Source: Roseateles aquatilis
Lineage (GTDB): Bacteria; Pseudomonadota; Gammaproteobacteria; Burkholderiales; Burkholderiaceae_C
Direction of reading: 5' to 3'
Length of the DNA: 64,000 nt
Assembly: GCF_002205645.1 (NCBI RefSeq)
Contig: NZ_NIOF01000001.1
Coordinates: 248,001-312,000 of the forward strand
The notes beneath the pieces were generated by a model. That model had not been told where the DNA came from. It saw only the letters and a list, made by a program, of their open reading frames with translations, and did not search any database. The position numbers and the translations under genes were made by a program. Shown here in pieces: positions 8,209-16,910 of the stretch; position 1 is the first letter of the stretch, and each line of letters opens with the position of its first letter.

Positions 8209-9704
8209 TCCAGCGCTTCCATCGCGGAGGCCGACTGCGTCGGTTGCGGAATGGACCACTGCACGCAGGCCCCCTCGCGGTTGCTGACGAGCAGCCGGCC
8301 GCCGTGCAGCTTGGCGATGGCGTCGCAGATGGCCAGTCCCAGCCCGGTGCCCTGCCCCGTCAGGGACGCCCCGCGCGAGAACTTCTTGACCATCTCCTGC
8401 TCCCGCCCGGGCGGGAAACCCGGGCCGTTGTCCCGGATCGTCAGGTGCGCCTCCCCGCTCTCGATGGCGATGGCGACCTCGATCAGCGATCCCTCCGGGG
8501 CGTAACGACAGGCGTTGCCCAGCAGGTTGCCGAAGAGCTGCTCCAGCAGGCGCGGGTCGCACCAGAGCAGGTCGTCGGGGTCGAAGCGCGTGACCACGCG
8601 GAAGGCGTTCAGCTTGGCCTGCAGCGGGCTCAGCACCGCGGACACCAGCTCGTCGACGGGGCACCACTCGAATTTCGGCTGCACGCCGCCGCCCTCGATG
8701 CGCGTCAGGTCCAGCAGGTTGCTCATCAGATGGTGGACGCGGCGGGCCTCGCTCAGCACGCCGCGCAGCAGCGCGCGGTGGCGCTCCTCGGAGATGTCGG
8801 CGCCCTGCTCGAGCAAGGCGCTGACGGATCCGACGATGGCGGTGATCGGGCTGCGGAAGTCGTGCGAGATGGCCGCCAGCAAGGTGCTCCTGAGCCGCTC
8901 GGTCTCGGCCTCGACCTTGGCCTGGGAGTTGATCTGCTCCAGGTGCAGGCGCTCCAGCGCGATGGCGGCCTGATCCGCGAAGGCATGGATCAGCTTCAGG
9001 TCGCCAGCGCGGTGGTTCAGCGACCAGCCGTTCTTCACCACCAGCACGCCGACCTGCGCCGACGCGCCCACCAGCGGGATGCGCAGCTCGTCGACCGATG
9101 CCGGCTCGTCGTCGCGACCGAGGGCCCGCTCCGTGTCGCCGTCGCCCGTGGACAACGGCTTCGCCACCTGCAGCTTGACGCTGAGCAGCATGCTCGAGGC
9201 ATGCCCCATCGCGTTCAGCACCGCATGGCGGATGGACTGCTGCACGTCGCGCGGCGAGGTGGCCTGCGCCAGGTCGGTGGCCAGGGCGTTGCGCGCCTGC
9301 GTGCGGCGGGCCTTGTCCGCGATCTCCAGGGTCTTCTTGCGAAGGCTGGAGGCGAGCGAGCTGATCAGGCACCCCACCGCCAGCATCAGGCCGAAGGTCA
9401 GGTAGTGATGCGCCTCCAGCCTGGAGAAATGCCAGTGGGGCTTCAGGAACAGCAGGTCGTACAGCACGACGCTGAGCACCACGAAGATCACCGCGGCGGT
9501 CAGCCCGCTGCGGATGGCCACGGCGGTCGCGCCCACCAGGTAGACCATCATGAGGCTGCCCGGATCGATGTGCTCGCTCAGGACCTGCGCCACCAGGCTG
9601 CAGACCGCGAGCGCGAGCAGGATGGCGATCTGGGCGCTCAGCCGCGGATGGGCCCGCTCCAAAGCCTTCAGACCCATGGACGTGGCCCGCGCGGACTGGC
9701 CCAT
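8205..9704 (-). CDS. KdpD-like sensor histidine kinase lacking the N-terminal KdpD/Usp domains
   Basis: From ATG 9704 it is 499 residues; the frame stays open to 9845 (TTG), and a TTG near 9752 is another option, so the start is uncertain. Order: about four membrane helices of the DUF4118 type (IAILLALAVCSLVAQVL; LMMVYLVGATAVAI; AVIFVVLSVVLYDLLFL; YLTFGLMLAVGCLISSLAS), a GAF-like region (ARNALATDLAQATSPRDVQQS... to AALALERL-like helix), a HisKA H-box (ISHDFRSP), and the HATPase N, G1 and G2 boxes (NLLGNACRYA, DNGPGFP, GTGLGLAI). Full KdpD is near 900 residues; the first about 390, which hold the KdpD and Usp modules, are absent. It sits upstream of and overlaps its regulator. Confidence 0.85.
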   Translation of the reverse strand: MGQSARATSMGLKALERAHPRLSAQIAILLALAVCSLVAQVLSEHIDPGSLMMVYLVGATAVAIRSGLTAAVIFVVLSVVLYDLLFLKPHWHFSRLEAHHYLTFGLMLAVGCLISSLASSLRKKTLEIADKARRTQARNALATDLAQATSPRDVQQSIRHAVLNAMGHASSMLLSVKLQVAKPLSTGDGDTERALGRDDEPASVDELRIPLVGASAQVGVLVVKNGWSLNHRAGDLKLIHAFADQAAIALERLHLEQINSQAKVEAETERLRSTLLAAISHDFRSPITAIVGSVSALLEQGADISEERHRALLRGVLSEARRVHHLMSNLLDLTRIEGGGVQPKFEWCPVDELVSAVLSPLQAKLNAFRVVTRFDPDDLLWCDPRLLEQLFGNLLGNACRYAPEGSLIEVAIAIESGEAHLTIRDNGPGFPPGREQEMVKKFSRGASLTGQGTGLGLAICDAIAKLHGGRLLVSNREGACVQWSIPQPTQSASAMEALE

Positions 9705-9816
9705 CGGACCGGCGACCAGCTCGCGATACAGAGTTCCCAGATTCTTTTGCAATGGAAAGCCAACCTCGCGTTGTGCCTCCGGTCTCCGGATGATCCTGCC
9801 GCGGGCAGGCGTGGTG

Positions 9817-10551
9817 TTATCGATACCTCTGAAGGATGCGAGCAAGAGTGCCGTCCGCGCGTAGGCTCCGGATCACGTCGTCCAGTTGCCGCGCCGTGAC
9901 CGGGCTGTGCCTGGACACCGCGCAGCGGGTCTCGTAGCCCCCCGTCAGCAGATAGGGATGCAGCGAGAGCCTGGAATGGCCGTGTCGGAGCTGATATTCC
10001 AAGTACTGCTGATTCAGGCTGGCATGCTGCATCCGCCCCAGCTCCAGCATCCGCAACACCGCTTTCGCGCTGTCGGCGTTCTCGCGCACGAAGGACGGTC
10101 CCAGCGCGCGCTCCAGCTCCGGATACGCATAGCCCTTGACGACGCCGATCGGCTGGCCCGCCAGGTCCTCCAGCGTCCGGGGCCGGGGGCTGTCGGTCCG
10201 CGTCACCACGACGCCGGCGTGCGGCAGGAACGGCTGCGTCCACTCCACCGGCTCGTCCAGCCATTCCGGCAGCAGCGCGCAGGACCAGTGGGAGCGGCCC
10301 TCGCGCAGCATCGGGCCGATGCGCTTGCGGGGCACCGCGTGCAGGTGCACGGTCCGGCCCAGGCGGCCCGCGATGGCATGCGCCAGGTCGCGATGGATGC
10401 CGCCGTGCACGTGGTCGCCGACGATGTGCGCAAAGGGCATGTCGGCCGCGCGGTCCACCAGCATCGTCATCGGCGCCAGGTGCGCGTGAGGGTGCGCGGC
10501 CGGCTGCCACCCCAGCAACAGCAGCAGGCAAAGAACGAACGCCCGCGTCAT
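9817..10551 (-). CDS. Periplasmic solute-binding protein, family 3-like
   Basis: A 244-residue protein with signal peptide MTRAFVLCLLLLLGWQPAAHPHA. The mature part looks like an amino-acid-type (SBP_bac_3/PBPb) fold: MTMLVDRA..., GGIHRDLAHAIAGRLGR (lobe 1), and LEDLAGQPIGVVKGYAYPELE (hinge and lobe 2 entry). No ABC permease or ATPase is adjacent, so it may be a sensor-type binding protein rather than a transporter part. It lies just downstream of a chemoreceptor and just upstream of the KdpD-like kinase on the same strand. Its ligand is unknown. Confidence 0.8.
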   Translation of the reverse strand: MTRAFVLCLLLLLGWQPAAHPHAHLAPMTMLVDRAADMPFAHIVGDHVHGGIHRDLAHAIAGRLGRTVHLHAVPRKRIGPMLREGRSHWSCALLPEWLDEPVEWTQPFLPHAGVVVTRTDSPRPRTLEDLAGQPIGVVKGYAYPELERALGPSFVRENADSAKAVLRMLELGRMQHASLNQQYLEYQLRHGHSRLSLHPYLLTGGYETRCAVSRHSPVTARQLDDVIRSLRADGTLARILQRYR

Positions 10552-10573
10552 GACTGCGATGCGGCGATCCGGC

Positions 10574-12151
10574 TCAAGCCGGCGCGCCGTGCAGCGTGAA
10601 CCTGCTGACGACCCGGGCCAGCCCGGCGGCCTGCTGTTCCAGACTGTCGGCCGCGGCCGCGGCCTCCTCGACCAGGGCGGCGTTCTGCTGCGTCACCTGA
10701 TCGAGCTGCGTGATGGCGTCGTTGACCTGGCCGATGCCGGTGCTCTGCTCGTTCGTCGAGTTGTTGATCTCGGAGATGACGGTGGCGACGCTGCGCACCT
10801 GATTCACCAGCTCCTCCATCGTCGCCCCGGCCGCTTCCACCAGCTGGTTGCCGGCGGAGACGCGCTCGACGCTGTCGTCGATCAACTGCTTGATCTCCTT
10901 GGCGGCGGTGGCGCTGCGCTGCGCCAGGCTGCGCACCTCCGAGGCCACCACGGCGAAGCCGCGGCCCTGCTCGCCGGCACGCGCCGCCTCGACGGCCGCG
11001 TTCAGCGCCAGGATGTTGGTCTGGAAGGCGATACCGTCGATGACGCCGATGATCTCGGAGATGCTGCGCGAGGCCACGTTGATGTCGGCCATTGTCTTGA
11101 CCACCTGCGTGACCGCGCCGCCGCCCTTGATGGCGGTCTCGCGCGCGTCGCGGGCCAGGTCGGCGGCCTTGCGGGCGGACTCGGCATTGCTCATCACGGC
11201 GCTGGCCAGTTGCTCCATGGCCGCGGCGGTCTGCTGCAGGTTGCTGGCCTGCTCCTCGGTGCGCTGCGACAGGTCGGCATTGCCGGTGGCGATCTGCGAC
11301 GTGCCGGTGACGATGCTGTCGCTGCCCTCCCGCACGGTGCTGACCACCTGACGCAGGGCCGCCTGCATCTCGCTCATCGCCAGCATCACGCTGCCCGGCC
11401 GGGCTCGGGAGATATCGATCGTTCCCGTCAGATCGCCACCCGCAATCGTTGCCGCGGCCGCGGCGGCGTCACCGGGCTCGCCACCCAGCTGGCGGGACAG
11501 GCCCCGGGTCAGCATGACGCCGACCACCACGCCCACCAGCACGCCGCCCAGCGTCAGCAGCATCAGCGTGATCCGGATCTGGGCGTAGATCCGCTCTGTC
11601 TCGTCGTTGTGATCGGAGGCGTTGGAGTGCTTGATCTCCACCATGCGGGACATCAGCTCGTCAGCCTTCTCGCCCAGCGCGCGCACGTCGGTGGTGAGCT
11701 TGGCGGTGGAGGCACGGGGCGCCGTCAGCTCTTCTGACTTCAGCAGCCGCGCCACTTCCTTGACGCCGTTCTCATAGGCGGTCGCCGCGGCGATGGCGTC
11801 GCGGACCACGCCCTGGCCGGCCACGGTGACGAACTTGTCCTGCGCGCCCTTGAGCTCCTCGTGCATCTGCACGATCAGCGCGTCGACCAGGCTGAGCTGG
11901 CGCGCGCGGTCTTCTTCGGTGGTGGCCACGATGGCGCTGCGAATGCCGCGGCCGATCTCCACCAGCTTGATGTTGGCCGCGGCGGAATGGCGCATGCCGA
12001 TCATCTCGCGCTCATACATGACGGTGGCCATGTCGTTGATCAGGGCGGCCTTGGACATGCCTTGCAGTCCGATCACGCCGCCGATCAACGCGACGAGTAG
12101 AAAGCCGACGATCAGCTTCGTGCCGACCTTGAGGTGTTGGAACCAGATCAT
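10574..12151 (-). CDS. Methyl-accepting chemotaxis protein
   Basis: A 525-residue receptor. A short cytoplasmic start is followed by TM1 ([17 protein letters not shown]). The periplasmic four-helix-bundle (4HB_MCP) domain spans about residues 35-185, TM2 is [19 protein letters not shown], a HAMP region follows, and then the long signalling coiled coil with the invariant hairpin tip ([33 protein letters not shown]). The C-terminus ([10 protein letters not shown]) carries no CheR-tethering pentapeptide. It is the only chemotaxis gene in the window; it presumably signals to a CheA/CheW set elsewhere. The ligand is unknown. It stands alone on the minus strand. Confidence 0.95.
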   Translation of the reverse strand: MIWFQHLKVGTKLIVGFLLVALIGGVIGLQGMSKAALINDMATVMYEREMIGMRHSAAANIKLVEIGRGIRSAIVATTEEDRARQLSLVDALIVQMHEELKGAQDKFVTVAGQGVVRDAIAAATAYENGVKEVARLLKSEELTAPRASTAKLTTDVRALGEKADELMSRMVEIKHSNASDHNDETERIYAQIRITLMLLTLGGVLVGVVVGVMLTRGLSRQLGGEPGDAAAAAATIAGGDLTGTIDISRARPGSVMLAMSEMQAALRQVVSTVREGSDSIVTGTSQIATGNADLSQRTEEQASNLQQTAAAMEQLASAVMSNAESARKAADLARDARETAIKGGGAVTQVVKTMADINVASRSISEIIGVIDGIAFQTNILALNAAVEAARAGEQGRGFAVVASEVRSLAQRSATAAKEIKQLIDDSVERVSAGNQLVEAAGATMEELVNQVRSVATVISEINNSTNEQSTGIGQVNDAITQLDQVTQQNAALVEEAAAAADSLEQQAAGLARVVSRFTLHGAPA

Positions 12152-12663
12152 TCAGATGCCTAAATTTGTTGACGTTCAACCACGGGTTTTCACGTGTGGA
12201 CGGAACCTTATCAACCGCAGCATTTATGCAGTGTTAAAAAACGCGACGGGTCCCCTGGAAAGGGCCAGGGGCGTGAAGAGGTGCCAGATGCGTCCCGTGG
12301 GCACGACGAAGGGCGCATTTTTTCCGAAACCGGCCACTCGAAAAGATGGCGAAGCCCCCCTTTAATCGAGGGGTCAGGTATTGCGGGGATGCGGCAGGCG
12401 CGGCGCCGGCAAACGAAAAATGCCGGCCCCGAGCGGGGCCGGCTGTCTGTTTGGAACTCGCCTCGGCGCGCCGTCCGGCGCTCGCCGAGATACCGTTTGA
12501 CGGGACCGAACGGATAACGAATCACGCGGTGCCGGAGAACTCCCATATCAGGGGGAGAAGCCCTCCCGAATCTGTGCCACGATGGGCGCGACCGCATGTC
12601 CAGCGGATATCTGTCCGAGCTTTCCGAGTCCCCCTCGCCGCCAAGAACTCCAAAGGAATCACC
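12152..12663. other. Intergenic region with stem-loops, no gene seen
   Basis: About 510 bp between the chemoreceptor start and a small plus-strand gene. The part nearest the chemoreceptor is AT-richer and presumably holds its promoter. It contains a 7-bp stem with a 6-nt loop at 12252-12271 (CCCCTGG/CCAGGGG) and a strong terminator at 12422-12443. I see no convincing coding frame. Confidence 0.5.
12422..12443 (-). terminator. Rho-independent terminator, minus strand
   Basis: A perfect 9-bp GC stem (GCCGGCCCC / GGGGCCGGC) with a 4-nt loop. On the minus strand it is followed directly by ATTTTTC. This is the best-formed intrinsic terminator near the end of the flagellar flg operon and would stop leftward transcripts that pass the 12895-12923 palindrome. 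Confidence 0.7.
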
Positions 12664-12879
12664 GTGAAAACCATCGACGAGATGCTGAGCCTGGACCTCA
12701 TTACCCACGAACAGCACCGCCAGATCGGCGAATGGATCGCGAGCGCCGATTCGCCCGATGCGATCCTGGCGATGCCCGCGCCGCTGTGGCAGGCGGTGGA
12801 ACGCGCCAGCGAGGTCATGGGCGTGGATGCCGACCTGCTGCGCCCGCCTTCGCTGGATGCAGGCGACTTCGCGGGCTGA
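12664..12879 (+). CDS. Small hypothetical protein, 71 residues
   Basis: GTG at 12664 is preceded by AAAGGAATCACC. The product starts MKTIDEMLSLDLITHEQHRQ and is acidic and helical, with no cysteine, signal peptide or membrane segment. No family was recognised. It is convergent with the flagellar flg operon and separated from it by a perfect palindrome. It may be a small regulatory or adaptor protein, but nothing supports a specific role. Confidence 0.6.
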   Translation: MKTIDEMLSLDLITHEQHRQIGEWIASADSPDAILAMPAPLWQAVERASEVMGVDADLLRPPSLDAGDFAG

Positions 12880-12894
12880 GCCGAAGCAGCCTGT

Positions 12895-12923
12895 CGCGGC
12901 GATGTGACGGTCACATCGCCGCG
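12895..12923. terminator. Bidirectional palindrome between convergent genes
   Basis: A perfect 14-bp inverted repeat (CGCGGCGATGTGAC / GTCACATCGCCGCG) with one base between the arms. It sits exactly between the stop of the 71-residue gene (12879) and the stop of the last flg-operon gene (12929). No T-run occurs on either side. It probably acts as a transcript 3' end in both directions. Confidence 0.6.
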
Positions 12924-12928
12924 GTGGG

Positions 12929-14050
12929 TCAGCCGGCCAGCAGCTGCTGCACGCGGTCCCGGTGCATGCCGCGCAGCGCGGGCAGCAGCGCGCCGACATC
13001 GCTGTACTCCGCCCCCGACAGCGTGCGCGACAGGGTCTCGGCCAGCGCCCCGGCCTGTGCCGGCGCGAGCGCCGGCGCGGCGCGACCGGCCGCGGCATCG
13101 AGCTGCTCGCTCAGGCGCTCCCGCGCCTTCGTCACCTTGGGCTGGGCCTGCAGCAACTGGCCCAGCGCCTGGCGTTGTCCCGCCGCTTCCTTCACGTCCC
13201 AGCGCTGCGGCTGCAGCGCCTCGGGCGCCGGCTCCAGCAACGCACGCACCGGTTGGCCGCTCGGGAACCGCCGGCCCTCGCCGCGCAGCGTCATGCCGTC
13301 GCGCAGCGCCGGCCATTGCGACTCGGCGACGCTGAAGACGATCTCCTGTCCCTGCGCCTGCACCGTCACGCCCGCGGGCGACAGCGCCTTCATCAGCGAC
13401 TGCAACTGCTGCTGCGAGCCCTCCCCGTCCAGCGTGACCGCCACGGCGATCGGCTTGGTCGTGGCGCCGCTCTCCAGCGGCTGACCGGGCAACTGCAGCC
13501 GCAAGGTTTCACGGCCGCCCTGTTGCAGCACCGCCAGGTCCAGCCCGCGCAGCTTGAAGCGCTGCCGCGCGGCGCCGTCCTCGGGCGCGGGCTGCAGGTC
13601 GCCGTCGACCCGGCCGCCGGCATCGCGGCTGCGCTGCGACCACAGGTGACGCAGTTGATCGACCTGGCCGCTCAATGCCGGCGAGGGCGCGGCCTGGCGC
13701 GCCAGGGTGTCGCTCAAGCCGCCCTTGAGGCGCTGCATCGCCGCGGCCAGTCGGTCCAGGTATTCGAGCCCCTGCTGCAGGCGCCCCAGCTGCAACTGCG
13801 CGCCCGGCTCCCGCGCGCCCGAGGAGGTCTCGGCGGCGCGCAGCGGCGCGGCGTCGACGTGCGCGGCAAGCGGCGTCGCGGGTCGGGCGACGGAGACCTC
13901 GGCACGCGGCGCGGCGGCGGTGGGCAGCGCCTCGCCGGCGCTGGCCGACCAGGCGGCGCGCTGCGCGGCGGGCGAGAGCGCGTCGCCGCTGGCGGTCAGC
14001 AGGCCGCGTTGGGGCGCGGCGGTGGTGGAGCCGGAAGTCGCGGGCAGCAT
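12929..14050 (-). CDS. Unassigned protein closing the flagellar flg operon
   Basis: A 373-residue protein that starts 20 nt after the flgL stop, so it belongs to the flgB-L operon. The N-terminal about 120 residues are Ala/Ser/Pro-rich and disordered-looking, followed by a short helical stretch (LQLGRLQQGLEYLDRLAAAMQRLKGGL). The middle is a probable beta-rich domain (FKLRGLDLAVLQQGG...PIAVAVTLDGEG...AQGQEIVFSVAESQWP). The C-terminal part is a helical Gln/Ala/Arg-rich region ending HRDRVQQLLAG. There is no signal peptide. In E. coli Flag-2 an accessory gene called lafW occupies a similar place after lfgL, but I cannot confirm homology. It may be an export substrate, hook-length factor or chaperone. 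Confidence 0.65.
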   Translation of the reverse strand: MLPATSGSTTAAPQRGLLTASGDALSPAAQRAAWSASAGEALPTAAAPRAEVSVARPATPLAAHVDAAPLRAAETSSGAREPGAQLQLGRLQQGLEYLDRLAAAMQRLKGGLSDTLARQAAPSPALSGQVDQLRHLWSQRSRDAGGRVDGDLQPAPEDGAARQRFKLRGLDLAVLQQGGRETLRLQLPGQPLESGATTKPIAVAVTLDGEGSQQQLQSLMKALSPAGVTVQAQGQEIVFSVAESQWPALRDGMTLRGEGRRFPSGQPVRALLEPAPEALQPQRWDVKEAAGQRQALGQLLQAQPKVTKARERLSEQLDAAAGRAAPALAPAQAGALAETLSRTLSGAEYSDVGALLPALRGMHRDRVQQLLAG

Positions 14051-14069
14051 CGGTGGCGGGGTCCCTGGA

Positions 14070-14951
14070 TCAGATCGCGTTGAACAGGCTCAACTGGCTG
14101 ACCTTGGCATACGCCTTCTGCGTCGCCTGCAGCGCCAGCGTGTAGCTGTTGAGGCGCGTGGCCGCCTCGCCGTAGTCGATCTGGCCGATGTCCAGCGCGG
14201 ACTGCTGGTTGGCCAGGCTGACCGAGGCGTGATTGCTGTCCAGCGTCGCCAGGATGTTCTGCCGGCCGCCGAGCTGCCCGATCTTGCCGGACACGCTGCC
14301 CAGCGTCTGATCCAGCGCGACGATCATCGCCTGCACGTCCGAGTGCACGCCCTCCGCCGTCGCGCCCGGCGCGGCCAGTTGGCCGGTCAGCGTATTGAGT
14401 TGGCGCAGGAAGCCTCCCATGTTCTCCAGCGTCACGTTGGCCGGCACGTTCAGGTTGTCCGCCACCGCGACCTGCTGCGTCTGCGTGTTGCCCAGGAAGT
14501 TGTAGGCCGCGTCGACGGCGGGCTGGTCGCTGGCGGTGCCGGAGAACAGGTAGCGCCCTTCCGCGTTCTTGCTGTTGGCCAGGTAGAGCAGGCTGTCGTG
14601 CAAGGTCTTCATCGAGCCCGACATCGCGTTCAGGTCGGGGCCCGTGTTGCCCGCGTCCGCCGCCCAGACCAGCAGGTCGCGCGTCGCCTGCAGGTCTTCC
14701 TTGATGCTGTCCAGCGTGACCTCGCTGGTCCGCAGGCGGGCCTGCAGCGCGCCGATGTTGTCCCGGTACTGCGCGAACGAGGCCTCGTCGCGGGACAGCC
14801 GCGCCAGGCGCAGCGTGGCGATGCTGTCGTCGGACGGCTTGAGCACGCGCTGGCCCGAGGCCATCTGCCGCATGACCTGCGACAGGCCCTCGTTGGCGGC
14901 CTGCAGCGCGCTGTTCATCGTGGCGTGGTACTGGTTGCTGGCGATGCGCAT
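14070..14951 (-). CDS. flgL: Flagellar hook-filament junction protein FlgL
   Basis: A 293-residue protein of the flagellin superfamily. It starts MRIASNQYHATMNSALQ with the conserved N-terminal heptad helix (LSQVMRQMASGQRVLKPSDDS) and ends with the matching C-terminal helix (NSYTLALQATQKAYAKVSQLSLFNAI). FlgL is the second hook-associated protein, joining FlgK to the filament outside the cell. It lies 38 nt after flgK, in the usual K-L order. Confidence 0.95.
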   Translation of the reverse strand: MRIASNQYHATMNSALQAANEGLSQVMRQMASGQRVLKPSDDSIATLRLARLSRDEASFAQYRDNIGALQARLRTSEVTLDSIKEDLQATRDLLVWAADAGNTGPDLNAMSGSMKTLHDSLLYLANSKNAEGRYLFSGTASDQPAVDAAYNFLGNTQTQQVAVADNLNVPANVTLENMGGFLRQLNTLTGQLAAPGATAEGVHSDVQAMIVALDQTLGSVSGKIGQLGGRQNILATLDSNHASVSLANQQSALDIGQIDYGEAATRLNSYTLALQATQKAYAKVSQLSLFNAI

Positions 14952-14989
14952 GGGGGTTCCGATCGGTGTCCGTGTGGGCGGGCAGGCGC

Positions 14990-16357
14990 TCAACCCAGCA
15001 TTTGCAGGGTGCTGTCGAACAGCTGATTGGCGACGGCCACGACCTTCATGTTGGCCTGGTACATCTGCTGGTACTGCAGCAGGTTGATGGCTTCCTCGTC
15101 GCTGTTGACGCCGCTGCTGGACTTCCAGTCCTCCTCGGCCTGGTCGCGCACCGTGATCGCCGTCTTCTGCGCGGACTGGTTCAGCGAGCTGGCCACGCCG
15201 AGCCTGCCCACCAACTGCGTGAAGACGTCGCCCAGCACCACCGGCGCGGAGCCCGCCGCGTTGCCCTGCGCGTCGAAGGTCGTCATCGTCAGCGTCTTGT
15301 TCTTGAGCCCGACCAGTTGCGTCAGGTTGCCGCTGTCGCCGGTGACCGTCGGGCTGCTGGAGAAGGCCAGCTGATCCGCGGTGATGCCGGTCATCTTGAG
15401 GCGGCCGCCGGAGGTGTCGAACAGCGGCGCGCCGGGTCCCGCGGCCGGCGGCGCGTAACCCGCGGCGAGCTGCGTGTTGAATGCGTTGCCCAGGCCCAGC
15501 GCCAGCTCCGAGATCGTCGTGCGCATCGGCCCCAGCACCTGCTGCTGCAGATCGGCCAGGCCGCCGAGCTGTCCGCCCTGCCCGACGTCGGACAGCTTGA
15601 AGGAGGTGCTGGCGAACTGGATCTTCAGCGCGCCGGGGCCGTCGGTGGCCAGCACCGCCGCGTCGGCGCCGACGACCAGCGGCTGGCCGCCGCGCAGCGA
15701 GACGCTCTTGGTACCGTCCGGCGTGTCCACCACCTGCAGACCGACCAGCGAGGACAGCGCCTTGATCTTCTCGTCGCGCGCGTCCTGCAGGCCGGCGTCG
15801 TTGGTGCCGGCGGCGCGGCCGGCGGCGATCTGCTTGTTGAGCAGCGCGATGTCCTGCGTCAGCGCGTTGACCTGGTTGACCACGCCGTCGCGCTGGCTGG
15901 CGATGGCCGTCTGCTGGTTGGCGAAGAGCTGCTGCAGGCTGTCGAAACGCTTGACCAGCCCGTCGGCCGAGGTCAGCACGGCCTCGCGCAGCGGCCCGGA
16001 CTCGGGCTGCACGCTGGCGGCGTTGAGCGCGGCGAAGAACTGGTCGATGCCTTCGTTGATGTTGGCCGTGTCGTCGGACATGACCTGCTCGAGCTGCGTC
16101 AGGTAGTTCTGGCCCGCCTTGTACTGGCCGAGCTGGCTGGTGGCCTGCCAGAGCTGGACGTTCTTGTAGCCGTCGGCGAAGCGCAGCAGCGCCGACACCT
16201 GCACGCCGGCGCCGCCCTTCGTGGTCTGCAGCGAGCCCAGCAGCACGCCCGTACGGGTGTAGCCCGGCGTCATCGCGTTGGCGACGTTCTGGCTGGTGGC
16301 GGTCAGCGCCGCCTGGGCCGCCTGCGCGCCGGACAGGCCGTTCAAGATGATGCTCAT
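14990..16357 (-). CDS. flgK: Flagellar hook-associated protein FlgK (HAP1)
   Basis: A 455-residue protein. The N-terminus has the rod/hook/HAP signature (LSGAQAAQAALTATSQNVANAMTPGYTRTGVLL) and the C-terminus carries the coiled-coil end (EEAINLLQYQQMYQANMKVVAVANQLFDSTLQML). The length is at the short end for the family, as is common in lateral-type systems. It is exported and forms the first junction ring between hook and filament. It is separated from the flgJ gene by about 100 nt that contain a stable stem-loop. Confidence 0.96.
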   Translation of the reverse strand: MSIILNGLSGAQAAQAALTATSQNVANAMTPGYTRTGVLLGSLQTTKGGAGVQVSALLRFADGYKNVQLWQATSQLGQYKAGQNYLTQLEQVMSDDTANINEGIDQFFAALNAASVQPESGPLREAVLTSADGLVKRFDSLQQLFANQQTAIASQRDGVVNQVNALTQDIALLNKQIAAGRAAGTNDAGLQDARDEKIKALSSLVGLQVVDTPDGTKSVSLRGGQPLVVGADAAVLATDGPGALKIQFASTSFKLSDVGQGGQLGGLADLQQQVLGPMRTTISELALGLGNAFNTQLAAGYAPPAAGPGAPLFDTSGGRLKMTGITADQLAFSSSPTVTGDSGNLTQLVGLKNKTLTMTTFDAQGNAAGSAPVVLGDVFTQLVGRLGVASSLNQSAQKTAITVRDQAEEDWKSSSGVNSDEEAINLLQYQQMYQANMKVVAVANQLFDSTLQMLG

Positions 16358-16401
16358 GGGGATGAAGGCTCGTGCAAGGGCAAGGACTGGGAGGCGCGAT
16401 G

Positions 16402-16428
16402 GGGCCTGGCAAGAGGGCCGCCAGGCCC
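16402..16428 (-). terminator. Stem-loop between flgJ and flgK
   Basis: A perfect 9-bp stem (GGGCCTGGC / GCCAGGCCC) with a 9-nt loop in the only sizeable gap of the flgB-L operon. No T-run follows. It could be an mRNA-stabilising or partial-termination element setting the ratio of basal-body to hook-associated protein mRNA; this is inference. Confidence 0.4.
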
Positions 16429-16454
16429 GCGTGGGCTCGCGCGGCGGTGTTGCT

Positions 16455-16910
16455 TCAGGAAGGCGACCCGGACGGCGCGGAACTTAAGCCCGGCGCGGAG
16501 GCCGGCATCGGCGCCCGCGTCGACGCTTCCGTTCGCGCCTCCGTTGGCGCCGGCACCCGCGCCGGCGAGGCCGCCGCGAGCTGCGGCAGCACCTGCTTGA
16601 GCATCAGGTCGGCGATGCCGAAGGCGCGCTGCTGCGCCAGCGCGTCGGCGACGAAGCCGTCGGCCAGGTCCAGCATGTCCTGGTTGACGCGTTTCTTCTC
16701 GGGGCTGTCCTCGTCGGCCAGCGCGCGCGTGCCGGCGCGCATCTGGCTGATCATCTGCTTGATGAAGAAGGCCTCGAACTTGACGGCGGCGCCGGTGGCC
16801 TGCGCCTTGATGCGCGCGTCCGGATCCGGGGCGCCGTCCAGCGGCAGGGGCGCGGGGCCGCGCAGGTCGCCCAGGGGCGCCGTCGCGGGGGTGTTCAGCG
16901 GCATGCTCAT
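16455..16910 (-). CDS. flgJ: FlgJ rod-binding domain protein (without muramidase domain)
   Basis: A 151-residue protein matching only the N-terminal rod-binding half of FlgJ (KFEAFFIKQMISQMRAGTRAL...MLDLADGFVADALAQQRAFGIADLMLKQVLPQL). An Ala/Pro/Ser-rich tail follows, where enterobacterial FlgJ would carry its glucosaminidase domain. It acts as the rod cap during rod assembly in the periplasm. Its ATG overlaps the flgI stop (ATGA). The missing enzyme domain is encoded separately about 7.6 kb away (24085-24846). Confidence 0.93.
   Translation of the reverse strand: MSMPLNTPATAPLGDLRGPAPLPLDGAPDPDARIKAQATGAAVKFEAFFIKQMISQMRAGTRALADEDSPEKKRVNQDMLDLADGFVADALAQQRAFGIADLMLKQVLPQLAAASPARVPAPTEARTEASTRAPMPASAPGLSSAPSGSPS

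Noticed and set aside
12152-12240. Sigma-28 promoter for the chemoreceptor (TTAACACT ... GTTGATAA on the minus strand)
   Set aside because: The boxes look suggestive, but the spacing is about 3 nt longer than the sigma-28 consensus and than the other promoters in this window.
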